Positions 1 to 8,272 of a stretch of 64,000 nucleotides of DNA are shown in pieces. The notes under the pieces were generated by a model. It searched no databases, was not told the DNA's origin, and saw only the letters and a list, made by a program, of their open reading frames with translations. Position 1 is the stretch's first letter. The number at the start of each line of letters is the position of its first letter. Origin of the DNA: Planomicrobium sp. CPCC 101110 (lineage in GTDB: Bacteria > Bacillota > Bacilli > Bacillales_A > Planococcaceae); contig NZ_VOHD01000008.1 in NCBI RefSeq assembly GCF_007859395.1, positions 310,001-374,000 of the forward strand. Direction: 5' to 3'. The translations under genes and the position numbers were made by a program.

Positions 1-61
1 CGTGGCGCATTTCCCCTTCAATCAAGCGGCCGAAAACCGTAAATTGTACCAGAGAAGCCAT
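1..61 (-). CDS. Possible 5' end of an unidentified gene, cut by the window edge
   Basis: An ATG at 61-59 on the minus strand opens a frame that stays open to base 1; the 20 visible residues begin MASLVQFTVFG. No clear ribosome binding site lies in front of it and no family can be assigned from 20 residues. It is listed only because the long gap to its right would otherwise have no neighbour on this side. Confidence 0.25.
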   Translation of the reverse strand, partial: MASLVQFTVFGRLIEGEMRH

Positions 62-290
62 GTCGTCTGTTATTTTCTATAGTACGAAAAGGTTGTTCCT
101 GCTATGGTGCCGGCTTGGAAGCTGCCCCATAGTTCCGGAAAAACAATTTGCAAGATGCTAGTGTAGCAGAATTCGCCGGAATAGCCTACAGATTTTATTA
201 ACTTTTTGTGTCTAAAAGTAACTTCCTGTCCAGCGTGCACCCCTTTCCCCAAAAAAGGTTTCCTCTTGTATAACCGATGTTAGGTACATG

Positions 291-342
291 AAAACCCCGA
301 AATGAACACTTTTTCAAAAAAGTTTCCATGGCTCGGGGTTTT
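291..342. terminator. Hairpin with A- and T-rich flanks, terminator-like
   Basis: AAAACCCCGA (291-300) pairs with TCGGGGTTTT (333-342) around an inner ACTTTTT/AAAAAAGT pairing. The symmetrical A and T runs would let it act in either direction. No gene end abuts it, so what it terminates is unclear. The rest of 62-562 shows no coding sequence I can support. Confidence 0.5.
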
Positions 343-562
343 CGTTATTTCCGGATTCTGTTTTAGGCTGTTTCGGGTTTTCCAAGCATCATACATTGTT
401 TTCTGCTAGCTTTGATCATCATCAGCGGCTGCGTCTTTCTTACCTCCATTACACAACATCGACTGGCGATCATACGTTCCCACGACTTGAAAAACGTTTT
501 TATTTTTGAAACTGAATCCAATTATGGCACAGGATTAAACGCCTGTTTCAAAAAGCCGGCAC

Positions 563-611
563 AAAAAACCCTTGGTCCGCCCACTGTTTTCAGCATGCAG
601 TTTCCAAGGGT
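563..611 (-). terminator. Terminator of the PBP gene
   Basis: On the minus strand ACCCTTGG (611-604) pairs with CCAAGGGT (575-568) and runs into TTTTTT, directly after the PBP stop. Confidence 0.75.
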
Positions 612-619
612 CCTCTCTT

Positions 620-2659
620 TTATTCGGCTGTTTTCTTAAAAACTTCCGCAGCCATTTCCGCCACTTTTCCGCTGCTGTCATTTTCAATATTCTCGACCAT
701 CATGGCGAGGATGAATTGCGGGTCATCTTCGTTATATGCCACAAAATAGCCGTTGTTTTTTCCTTTGTCCCGGGTTGTCGCTTTAATCTCTGCGGTGCCA
801 GTTTTGCCCGCAAGCGGAATGGATTTAAGATCAGCCGATTTGGCAAAGCCGTCGGTGACCACGTTCCGCATCCCCGCCCGGAGGGTTTCTGCGTTTTCTT
901 CACTGACGAGCCCCTCTTTCCACACTTGCGCCTTTTCCTCTTCCTCGAATAAAACCGGCTTGTATATTACCCCGCCGTTCAGGAAGGGCTCGTACATTGA
1001 CGCAAGGTGCAGAATGTTCACCAGCATCTGCCCTTGGCCGAACGACGTGTCGGCCAACTGCCCTTCTGACGTGATGAGGCCGTCGTTCGAGATTTGCGAA
1101 GCTGCCAGGTTCAAGCCTTCAAACGGCATCGCTTCGCCGAATCCATACTCTGCCAATCCTTCAGCCAATCGGTCGCGTCCGAGCTCAAGCGCTTGCCGCG
1201 CAAAATAAATGTTGTCCGAATAGACAAGTGCAGTGTTCAAGTCGACCGGATTCGGTGCGTCACTGTGCAGGCGTGTTATGCGAAAACTGCCCCATGACGG
1301 CTTTTGCCATGTTTTTCCGGAGATGTCCATGCCTTTTTCCGGATCGAGCGTCCCCGCTTCCATAGCGATCGCCGCAACCACCGGCTTGATGGCGGAACCC
1401 GGCGCGTACGACGCCGCAAAACGGATGAACAGCGGATTGAGCGGATCGTTTTGCAGTTTGCTGTAGCGGCTTCCGCTGATGCCTATGACGAATTCGTTCG
1501 GATTATAGCTCGGTGAACTGAGCAGGACAAGCGTTTCTCCCGTCCGGGGATCCACAGCGGCGCTTGTACCCGCCTCGCCGTCCATCGCGTCGAATACCGC
1601 TTTTTGCAGCTTGGCGTCGATTGTCAGCTTGATGGCATCTCCATTTTTCGACTCTTTTTCAGTGGCAATGATCTTTTCCGCCCCGCTCCGCGCTTTTTCA
1701 ATGACGATGCGCACGCCTTCTTCGCCCCGCAGCCGTTTTTCAAGCGAGCGCTCAAGGCCTTGGCGCCCGATCCAGTCCTCCTCTGTATAGCCTTCGTCTT
1801 TCAGCCCGTTCAATTGTTCCGCGGTGATGGGGCCGATAAATCCTGATACATGGGCCAAGGCTTTGCCATACGGATATTCCCTGAGCGGAATTTCCCGGCG
1901 CTCGGTGCCCGTAATGGTGAAAATCTTATCAAGCGTTTTCTTGTTGGTTTTCGCCACTTTGGCAATCGGCACATAATGGTCCGGCCGCACCCAGCTTTGG
2001 TTCAATTGTTCATCAATGGCCGCAGGCGTCATTTTCAAGAGCTTTGCGAGCTCCGCTTTTTTGCCTTTATCGAAATTCCCTGGAACGATGCCGATTTCAT
2101 AGCCGGTGCCATTGACCGCGATGCCTTTGCCGTTGCGGTCCCGAATCTCGCCGCGCTGCGGCTTGGTGATTTCGGTTTTGACTTGGTCGCCTTCTTCAAG
2201 CTGGGGAAAGATGAACGACGGGTCCCATTCAACAAACCAATCGCCGTTTTCATACAGCAGCGTCAGCGTCTTTTCAAATTGCACAGGGCCGGCCACCGTA
2301 GCGATATCCACGGCAATCGGAAAATCTGCAGGCTCATCCGTGTTCCAATTTGGCGCTTTTTCCTGTTCCAGCGAGTCGATTGAAATGCCGGTGACCTCCA
2401 AATCTTCCTTCAACTGTTCCTGCCAGCCGACAAACACCTCTTCCCCAAATGCCGCTTTCGTGCCTTCATTCAAATATCCGTCGTACATTTCCTGGAAATC
2501 CCCGGCTTGCCATAAGGTCAGGAATTCTTCAAACCGGCCTTCCGGAGAAGATTGCGCCTCCGCCTTTTCCGGCTCTTCCGGTGCCACCTGATCCTCCGGC
2601 TGGCACCCCGCCAAAATAACCATCGCGACCCAAAACAGACCGATCCACCTTTTCTTCAT
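620..2659 (-). CDS. pbpC: Class B penicillin-binding protein (PBP3/MecA type), lipoprotein
   Basis: A 679-residue transpeptidase that cross-links peptidoglycan outside the membrane. The N-terminus is a lipoprotein signal ending in LAGC (Cys19), so the protein should be lipid-anchored rather than held by a plain TM helix. Residues about 35-155 fit the NTF2-like MecA N-terminal domain, about 160-330 the PBP dimerisation domain, and about 360-675 the transpeptidase. The active-site motifs are visible: Ser422-Ala-Ile-Lys425 (SxxK), SDN at 481-483 and KTG at 619-621. Length and domain order match B. subtilis PBP3 (PbpC, 668 aa) and S. aureus PBP2a. The start follows a GGAGGGG ribosome binding site. 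It is a single-gene unit with its own terminator. The low-affinity relatives of this family give beta-lactam tolerance, but nothing here shows that for this protein. Confidence 0.9.
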   Translation of the reverse strand: MKKRWIGLFWVAMVILAGCQPEDQVAPEEPEKAEAQSSPEGRFEEFLTLWQAGDFQEMYDGYLNEGTKAAFGEEVFVGWQEQLKEDLEVTGISIDSLEQEKAPNWNTDEPADFPIAVDIATVAGPVQFEKTLTLLYENGDWFVEWDPSFIFPQLEEGDQVKTEITKPQRGEIRDRNGKGIAVNGTGYEIGIVPGNFDKGKKAELAKLLKMTPAAIDEQLNQSWVRPDHYVPIAKVAKTNKKTLDKIFTITGTERREIPLREYPYGKALAHVSGFIGPITAEQLNGLKDEGYTEEDWIGRQGLERSLEKRLRGEEGVRIVIEKARSGAEKIIATEKESKNGDAIKLTIDAKLQKAVFDAMDGEAGTSAAVDPRTGETLVLLSSPSYNPNEFVIGISGSRYSKLQNDPLNPLFIRFAASYAPGSAIKPVVAAIAMEAGTLDPEKGMDISGKTWQKPSWGSFRITRLHSDAPNPVDLNTALVYSDNIYFARQALELGRDRLAEGLAEYGFGEAMPFEGLNLAASQISNDGLITSEGQLADTSFGQGQMLVNILHLASMYEPFLNGGVIYKPVLFEEEEKAQVWKEGLVSEENAETLRAGMRNVVTDGFAKSADLKSIPLAGKTGTAEIKATTRDKGKNNGYFVAYNEDDPQFILAMMVENIENDSSGKVAEMAAEVFKKTAE

Positions 2660-2887
2660 GGCAGCCCCTCCGCTTTTCTTTCAGTGTATCATTTGACTGA
2701 ATTTTTAGAAATATAAAACGTGATTTTGCGGGTCTCGTGGTATAAAATATATAAAAAGATTTGTTGCCTGAAGTTCCTGTACAACCTATCAATCTCCCTC
2801 CCCACAGTTCTGGCAGAAATGCGCTTTTCCCGTTTTCTCGTCCTGCAGCCCGGTTTTTCCCAAGAGAAAAGAGAGGCGGTGCGGCAA

Positions 2888-3757
2888 ATGTTTGAAGAGA
2901 TGCCCGCTCGGCATTTGTTTGGATTTCTCGCGTTGGCTATCGGCGTTTCCATCATCATCATGTTCGAACTGTCCGCAAGCGACCAAATGATAGAAGTCGT
3001 TTTCCAACTGGTCTTATACGTCTTCGTGCCTATTTTGTATTTCAGCTATTATTTCCATAAGCACGGAACTTCCATCACAGATGTGCTGTTCCTCCGCGGC
3101 CTTTTCCGCTGGATGCCGCTTATCGGCGCCCTCGTTTGTTTGTCATTCCTGTTTTCAGCGGGTATGCTGTGGTTCCAGATGTATATTCTTTTGCCGGTTG
3201 CGCCTTGGCTTGTCGACTTTTTCACCGGGACGATTCCGCTGCCCGGCAGCACGCTGTATGCGCTGTTCACCCTCATCATCATCACGGTGGTCGGCCCGAT
3301 TGCTGAAGAGTTCATTTTCCGCGGCGTGCTGTTGAAGCGGATCATCGTCAAGACGACGATGTGGAGCGGCGTGATCATCTCGAGCCTCATTTTCGGCATG
3401 CTGCACGCCGATATTGTCGGGGCATTCCTGTTCGGGGTCCTCGCTTCCCTCCTGTATTTGCGGACCGGCAACCTGCTCGTGCCGATTTTATTCCACGCGG
3501 TCAATAATACGGTGGCGTCTTATTTGATGTTCGTGCCGGGTGCCCGGCCGGACTGGCTTTATATCCTCGACAGCACGGAAGTTTATGCAGAAGCCACCCC
3601 GTATGCGGCAATGCTCATCTGCAGCGCCCTTTTCCTTGTGCTCGCCATTTGGATCCTGTCCCGCGGCTTGGAGAAAAAGCTGAGGGATGAACAGTTCACC
3701 AAGCTCTTGGAATCGTATAACGAAAACGAAAAAAACGGGCTTAGAGGAGATCTCTAA
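2888..3757 (+). CDS. CPBP-family intramembrane metalloprotease
   Basis: A 289-residue multi-pass membrane protein of the CPBP (Abi/Rce1-like) family. The three family motifs are present: Glu-Glu-x3-Arg (E140, E141, R145), an FxxxH-type His173, and His203-x3-Asn207, which in relatives bind the metal. I prefer the ATG at 2888, which has AGGCGGTG six bases upstream; an in-frame ATG at 2819 and an earlier one at 2720 would add 23 or 56 residues but have poor ribosome binding sites. The substrate is unknown; family members process prenylated proteins, bacteriocins or anti-sigma factors. The stop codon lies inside the terminator hairpin shared with the convergent hydrolase gene. Confidence 0.85.
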   Translation: MFEEMPARHLFGFLALAIGVSIIIMFELSASDQMIEVVFQLVLYVFVPILYFSYYFHKHGTSITDVLFLRGLFRWMPLIGALVCLSFLFSAGMLWFQMYILLPVAPWLVDFFTGTIPLPGSTLYALFTLIIITVVGPIAEEFIFRGVLLKRIIVKTTMWSGVIISSLIFGMLHADIVGAFLFGVLASLLYLRTGNLLVPILFHAVNNTVASYLMFVPGARPDWLYILDSTEVYAEATPYAAMLICSALFLVLAIWILSRGLEKKLRDEQFTKLLESYNENEKNGLRGDL

Positions 3758-3771
3758 GCCCGTTTTTCGCC
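3734..3771. terminator. Bidirectional terminator
   Basis: AAACGGGCTTAGAG (3734-3747) pairs with CTCTAAGCCCGTTT (3752-3765), with A and T runs on both sides. It serves the CPBP gene and the convergent hydrolase, and it contains the CPBP stop codon. Confidence 0.85.
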
Positions 3772-3779
3772 CTGCTTTT

Positions 3780-4556
3780 TCATGCCATCAAAAAATCCGT
3801 CACCACTTCCAAAAAGCGTTCGCGCTCTTCAACGTTCGGCGCGTGCCCCGAGTTCTCAAATTCCACGAAAACCGCGTCAGGAATGAGCCGGGCGAGTTCC
3901 TGGCCGCGTTCCGGCGGATTCAAGCCGTCATGCGTTCCGCTGATGACAAGCGTCGGGGCTTCCACCGTCGGCAGTGCCGCCCGGAAATCGAAGCCTTCAA
4001 GCGCCTTGTTGGCGGCGGCTTGCTGGACAATCGTCAAATCAGGCTCGTTGAGTCCCGCTTCTTCCTGCCATTCTTCCACAGCGGCAATGTTATGGAACAT
4101 GTATTTGAACAGATGCTTTTGCTGCTGCTGCTCGTCCATGCCTTCAATTTCATCGGCGTAGCGGTTGAAGAGTTCCATTGTCGACGACGTCTTGCCGTTC
4201 GTTTTGGAAACTACCAGCACCAGTTTGCTGACGCGGTCAGGATGTGCAAGCACCACGCCTTGCGCGATATAACTGCCCATCGAAACCCCCAGCACATGCG
4301 CTTTGTCGATATCGAGGTGGTCAAGCAGCGCCACCACATCCTCGATATGGTCGTTCAAAGTGAAACTCAGCGGTTTGCCGGAACGCCCATGCCCCCGGCA
4401 ATCATACGCAATGACCCGGAAATTCTCCTGAAAATAATCCACTTCCTCCTGGAACGCCCGGAGATTCGCGGTCAGTCCGTGAATCAAGACCAGCGGCGCC
4501 CCTTCCCCAGCTTCTTCGTAATACAGCTCCACTCCATTTGAATCGAATTTCGGCAT
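3780..4556 (-). CDS. Alpha/beta hydrolase
   Basis: A 258-residue cytoplasmic alpha/beta-fold hydrolase. Visible landmarks are the oxyanion motif LIHGL, the nucleophile elbow GVSMG with the catalytic Ser, an Asp in SGTHDGLNPP and the His in ENSGHAPNVEE, so the Ser-Asp-His triad is complete. It most resembles esterases and 3-oxoadipate enol-lactonase-like enzymes, but the substrate cannot be inferred and no aromatic-catabolism genes are nearby. The ATG at 4556 is chosen because GGAGGAGG lies eight bases before it; the longer upstream frame has no ribosome binding site. It is a single-gene unit. Confidence 0.85.
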   Translation of the reverse strand: MPKFDSNGVELYYEEAGEGAPLVLIHGLTANLRAFQEEVDYFQENFRVIAYDCRGHGRSGKPLSFTLNDHIEDVVALLDHLDIDKAHVLGVSMGSYIAQGVVLAHPDRVSKLVLVVSKTNGKTSSTMELFNRYADEIEGMDEQQQQKHLFKYMFHNIAAVEEWQEEAGLNEPDLTIVQQAAANKALEGFDFRAALPTVEAPTLVISGTHDGLNPPERGQELARLIPDAVFVEFENSGHAPNVEERERFLEVVTDFLMA

Positions 4557-4777
4557 CTTGCTTCCTCCTCCATAAAGGTTTATCGGGTGATTTTCTTTCT
4601 TTAGTTGTATACCCCGTTTGTTTGGAGATTGTTTGGGAACTTTGAACGGTTTTAAGCTGCTGCAAAGAAACTTATGGAAAAGCGGTTTCGTCCCAACTAC
4701 AAACAATTGAACGCAGGGATTCCAGAGGAAATTTCCGCTGTTCGCTAACGCATGATGAAATTGGAGGGGTGTTGCCG

Positions 4778-5590
4778 ATGAAAAACTTCTTTACGTTCGG
4801 GTATCTGCAGGCGTTGTCCTGCCTTTTTCCGGTCATCATTTTCGGGGCGCTTGCCATATCGAAATTGATTGAAATTCCGGGTCTGCCGCGGTACGACTTT
4901 ATCCTGCTGGTATGTTTGGCGGCTCAAGTGTACATGCTTGCGTCGCGCATGGAGACAATTGACGAATTCAAAGTGATCTGTTTGTTTCACGTTATCGGCC
5001 TCGGGCTGGAATTATTCAAAGTCCATATGGGTTCTTGGGCTTATCCGGAAGACGCCTACAGCAAAATTGCCGGCGTGCCGTTATACAGCGGCTTTATGTA
5101 CGCGAGTGTCGCAAGCTATATTTGCCAGGCATGGCGGCGGCTCGATCTGCGGATTTACGGCTGGCCAAAGCCGGTGTTCGCCGTCAGCATCAGCGTGCTG
5201 ATCTACGCGAACTTTTTCACGCACCACTTTTCGTACGATATCCGCTGGGTGCTGAAAGCTTTGCTGTTTTTGATCTTTTTCAAGACATTCGTCACGTTCC
5301 GCATTCATGGCACCGCCTATAAAATGCCCGCGATTTTGGCGTTTTTGCTCGTCGGCTTTTTCATCTGGATTGCCGAGAACATCGTCACTTTTTTCGGCGC
5401 CTGGCAATATCCCGACCAGCAAGCGGCATGGTCGCTCGTCCATATCGGCAAGATTTCCTCATGGTTTTTGCTGGTGATCATCAGCATCATTATTGTAGCG
5501 CAGCTGAAACGGGTGAAAAGCGGACTGGCGCGGACCGCAGAAAGCGATGCGGCAAAGTTTCCCGGATTTCGGCGGAGGGTGGTTTCTTGA
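4778..5590 (+). CDS. DUF817 integral membrane protein (YoaT-like)
   Basis: A 270-residue membrane protein with about eight hydrophobic segments. The motif run around LFKVHMGSWAYPE and the later AENIVTFFGAWQYP are characteristic of DUF817, whose B. subtilis member is YoaT. The function of the family is unknown. The ATG at 4778 follows GGAGGGG by eight bases; a GTG nine bases earlier overlaps that site and is unlikely to be used. Confidence 0.8.
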   Translation: MKNFFTFGYLQALSCLFPVIIFGALAISKLIEIPGLPRYDFILLVCLAAQVYMLASRMETIDEFKVICLFHVIGLGLELFKVHMGSWAYPEDAYSKIAGVPLYSGFMYASVASYICQAWRRLDLRIYGWPKPVFAVSISVLIYANFFTHHFSYDIRWVLKALLFLIFFKTFVTFRIHGTAYKMPAILAFLLVGFFIWIAENIVTFFGAWQYPDQQAAWSLVHIGKISSWFLLVIISIIIVAQLKRVKSGLARTAESDAAKFPGFRRRVVS

Positions 5591-5688
5591 AAGATTACTA
5601 GTTAAACAGTTAAAAATTGTTAATGACTCCCTATAGACGAAGAATTATGATAGAAAGAAACAATGCCAGTGAATAGAGGAACTTTGCA

Positions 5689-5964
5689 ATGAAGTATGTT
5701 CGTTTTTTTGTTTATCAATTTGTATTCGTCTTTGTGTTCTTTAATATCTTTGCGATTTTCGATTATTTTATCGGCCCTCCCATGACACGGGTCGATTGGA
5801 TTGCTGTCGCTGTCAGTATTCCGTTTCTGTTATTGATGCCAAAGGTTTTTGAAGTGCATTCCACAAAGTTTGGCAGCGTCCATTGGTTCATCAAAGCCCT
5901 GTTTTCCATCCCACCGTTTATTGGAGCTCTTTTATTTGCTGGATTTATCGGGCTGTTTGGGTAA
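5689..5964 (+). CDS. Small membrane protein, unknown function
   Basis: A 91-residue protein with three hydrophobic segments (roughly residues 8-29, 37-50, 66-90). A GAGGAAC ribosome binding site precedes the ATG. I do not recognise a family. The hairpin at about 5968-6002 just after its stop probably ends its transcript. Confidence 0.6.
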   Translation: MKYVRFFVYQFVFVFVFFNIFAIFDYFIGPPMTRVDWIAVAVSIPFLLLMPKVFEVHSTKFGSVHWFIKALFSIPPFIGALLFAGFIGLFG

Positions 5965-5967
5965 GCA

Positions 5968-6002
5968 GGAAAAGCTGTTCGCTTAGGCGAATGGCTTTTT
6001 GT
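5968..6002 (+). terminator. Terminator hairpin of the AGCTGTTCGCC type
   Basis: AAGCTGTTCGC pairs imperfectly with GCGAATGGCTTTTT. It is a relative of the near-perfect hairpins at 6190-6230 and 16386-16428. Confidence 0.6.
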
Positions 6003-6029
6003 TTTGGAGGATATGAAGATTTGTTTGGG

Positions 6030-6133
6030 AAAATTTGCTTCATGAAGTTTATGGGCTCTAATATGAAGTATGCGATTTTATACATGTACTCTTATATTTC
6101 ATATATGACGAAACAAAGTTTCTTCATGAACTC
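6030..6133 (+). repeat. 21-bp-phased intergenic element, copy A
   Basis: A 104-bp element whose ATG cores fall at 6042, 6063, 6084, 6105 and 6126, exactly 21 bp apart. It aligns without gaps to copy B at 6268-6371. It lies in the 454-bp gap between the small membrane protein and the ABC exporter operon. No convincing start signal or codon conservation supports translation. Confidence 0.75.
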
Positions 6134-6189
6134 TTCCTAGTACTGCATCACTTTCTCGAAAATCGCCTCTCCAAGATCCAAAACCAAAA

Positions 6190-6230
6190 AACAATAAGGA
6201 AGCTGTTCGCCCGGCGAACAGCTTTTTATG
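6190..6230. terminator. Strong hairpin, GGAAGCTGTTCGCC / GGCGAACAGCTTTTT
   Basis: A near-perfect stem with a T run on the plus strand, almost identical to the hairpin at 16386-16428. It sits between array copies A and B. Confidence 0.7.
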
Positions 6231-6267
6231 AATCGGCATCGTTTTCTATAGAAGAGAATGGGCTGCC

Positions 6268-6371
6268 AAAATTTGCTTCATGAAGTTTTCACGTTCTTAC
6301 ATGAAGTATCAGGGTCCCTACATGAACTCCTGCAATTCTTACATGACGAAGCAAGCTTTCTACATAAACTC
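6268..6371 (+). repeat. 21-bp-phased intergenic element, copy B
   Basis: The cleanest copy. Five CATGAA-like cores have their A at 6280, 6301, 6322, 6343 and 6364, exactly 21 bp apart. The core is usually preceded by TTA or CTT (TTACATGAA). The same sequence on the opposite strand is found at 16268-16371. Confidence 0.8.
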
Positions 6372-6386
6372 ACCCCTTCCAAACAA

Positions 6387-6418
6387 AAAAAGCCGACCCA
6401 CAACGGGTCGGCTTTTCC
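6387..6418 (-). terminator. Terminator of the ABC exporter operon
   Basis: AAAGCCGACCC pairs with GGGTCGGCTTT; the minus-strand T run follows the stop of the ABC gene. Confidence 0.85.
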
Positions 6419-8272
6419 TTATCCAGCCACTTTTTCAGCGAACTGGCTGTTGTACAATTCTTCGTAGAAGCCTCGCTGCTCGAGCAGTTCGGCGTGTGTG
6501 CCCTGTTCGATGACTTTGCCTTGGTCCATGACCAAGATCAGGTCGGCGTCTTTGATGGTCGACAGGCGATGCGCGATGACAAAGCTTGTGCGGCCTTCCA
6601 TCAGGCGGTTCATGGCTTGCTGGATAAAGACTTCGGTCCGGGTGTCGACGCTTGATGTCGCTTCGTCCAAAATCATGATCGGCGGATCGGCGAGCACGGC
6701 GCGCGCAATGGTCAAGAGCTGCTTCTGGCCCTGTGAGATATTGGACGCTTCTTCGTTCAAGACGGTGCCATAGCCATCCGGCAAGGTGCGGATAAAGTGA
6801 TCGGCGTGCGCGGTGCGGGCGGCAGCGAAGATTTCGTCGTCGGTGGCGCCGCTTTTGCCGTAGGCGATGTTGTCTTTGATGGTGCCATTAAAGAGCCACG
6901 TATCCTGCAGCACCATGCCGAAGCTTTTCCGAAGGTCATCACGCGACATGTCGCGTGTGTCGAGGCCATCGATTCTGATGCTGCCGCCGTTCAATTCGTA
7001 GAAGCGCATCAACAAGTTGATGAGCGTCGTCTTGCCGGCGCCCGTTGGACCGACGATGGCGACTGTCTGGCCGGGTGCGACATGGATGTTCATGTTCTCG
7101 ATCAACAGCTCTTCGCCGTAGCCAAAGTCGACATCCTCGAATTCCACAGCCCCTTCCGCACGCGTGAGCGTAACCGCTGTCTGTTCTTCCATTTCTTCCT
7201 CTTCGTCAAGCAGTTCGAACACGCGCTCCGCCGCAGCCACCGTCGACTGGACGATGTTCGCGATGTTCGCCGTTTGCGTGATCGGCTGAGTGAACTGTTT
7301 GGAATAGGTGATGAACGCCTGGACGTCCCCAATCGAAATGGCGCGCTGCGTCACCAAGATCCCGCCGACAACCGAGATCAGCACATAGCTGATATTGCCG
7401 ATGAACATCATCACCGGCATGATGATTCCGGAGATGAATTGCGCTTTGCTGCCGGCTTCGTACAGTTCTTCGTTGACGGCGTCAAACTTCTCGCCCGATT
7501 TTTTCTCGTGGCCGAACACTTTGACGACTTGGTGCCCCGTGTACATTTCCTCGATATGGCCGTTCAGTTCGCCGAGCGTTTTCTGCTGCTTGGCGAAATG
7601 CTTTTGCGAACGTTTCAACACCGGGCCGATAACGAAAATCGACAGGGGCAATGAAACAAGCGCAATTGCCGTCAACAGCGGAGAAATCGACAGCATCATG
7701 ATGATGATCCCGACAAGCGTGACAATCGATGTGATAAACTGCGTCAAGCTTTGCTGCAGCGTGCTGCCGATCGTGTCGATGTCGTTTGTCATGCGGCTTA
7801 AGGTTTCGCCGTTTGGCCGGCCGTCAAAATACTGGAGCGGCAGCTTCTCGAGTTTTTTATTCACATCTTCGCGCAGATCATAGACCGTGTCCTGTGCGAC
7901 GGTCGACATGATGAATTGCTGGATATAGCTGAACAAACTGCTGATGACGTAAAGGCCTGCAAGCAGCAGTAAAATTTCGCCGATGCGGCCAAAATCGATT
8001 GCGGCGCCTGGCGTGTCCGTAAATTTGCCGTACGCCCCTTCAAACAGTTCCGTGATGGCGAGCCCCATGATTTTCGGACCGACGATCATAAAGACCGTAC
8101 TGAGTATGGCGGCCCCGAATACCGCGATGAGTTTGCTGCGGCGCGGCTTCAAATAAACGAGCAGGCGCCGCAGCGTCTTCTTGAAGTTTTTCGGTTTTTC
8201 GCCCGGCACCATCATCATGCCGCCGGGGCCATGACCCGGTCCGCTGCTGCGCTGAGGCTGTTTTTGGCTCAT
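6419..8272 (-). CDS. ABC exporter half-transporter, catalytically canonical partner (YfiC-like)
   Basis: A 617-residue fusion of a six-helix exporter membrane domain (about 30-340) and an ATPase domain (about 370-610). Walker A is GPTGAGKT, Walker B ends ILDEATS with the catalytic Glu intact, and the switch His is in FVIAHRLST. The signature is NISQGQKQ, a departure from LSGGQ. The gene starts inside the stop of the upstream ABC gene (ATGA overlap), so the two are translationally coupled. The pattern of intact Glu with degenerate signature is complementary to the partner, which is how heterodimeric exporters such as B. subtilis BmrCD and the YfiBC pair are built. Drug or lipid export is likely; the substrate is unknown. 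Confidence 0.9.
   Translation of the reverse strand: MSQKQPQRSSGPGHGPGGMMMVPGEKPKNFKKTLRRLLVYLKPRRSKLIAVFGAAILSTVFMIVGPKIMGLAITELFEGAYGKFTDTPGAAIDFGRIGEILLLLAGLYVISSLFSYIQQFIMSTVAQDTVYDLREDVNKKLEKLPLQYFDGRPNGETLSRMTNDIDTIGSTLQQSLTQFITSIVTLVGIIIMMLSISPLLTAIALVSLPLSIFVIGPVLKRSQKHFAKQQKTLGELNGHIEEMYTGHQVVKVFGHEKKSGEKFDAVNEELYEAGSKAQFISGIIMPVMMFIGNISYVLISVVGGILVTQRAISIGDVQAFITYSKQFTQPITQTANIANIVQSTVAAAERVFELLDEEEEMEEQTAVTLTRAEGAVEFEDVDFGYGEELLIENMNIHVAPGQTVAIVGPTGAGKTTLINLLMRFYELNGGSIRIDGLDTRDMSRDDLRKSFGMVLQDTWLFNGTIKDNIAYGKSGATDDEIFAAARTAHADHFIRTLPDGYGTVLNEEASNISQGQKQLLTIARAVLADPPIMILDEATSSVDTRTEVFIQQAMNRLMEGRTSFVIAHRLSTIKDADLILVMDQGKVIEQGTHAELLEQRGFYEELYNSQFAEKVAG

Noticed and set aside
412..639. 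75-codon frame in the left intergenic gap
   Set aside because: No ribosome binding site, no recognisable family, and it crosses the PBP terminator and gene end.
3687..4541. 284-codon frame opposite the alpha/beta hydrolase
   Set aside because: It runs through the shared terminator and is antisense to a gene with a full catalytic triad.
6030..6371. CRISPR array
   Set aside because: The 21-bp units follow each other directly and are all imperfect; there are no unique spacers of constant length between exact repeats, and no cas genes.
6258..6467. Small protein of heptad repeats (FLHE-type) read from array B
   Set aside because: The repeating peptide follows from the 21-bp DNA period; no ribosome binding site, copies lie in both orientations and run through terminators, and other copies break the frame.
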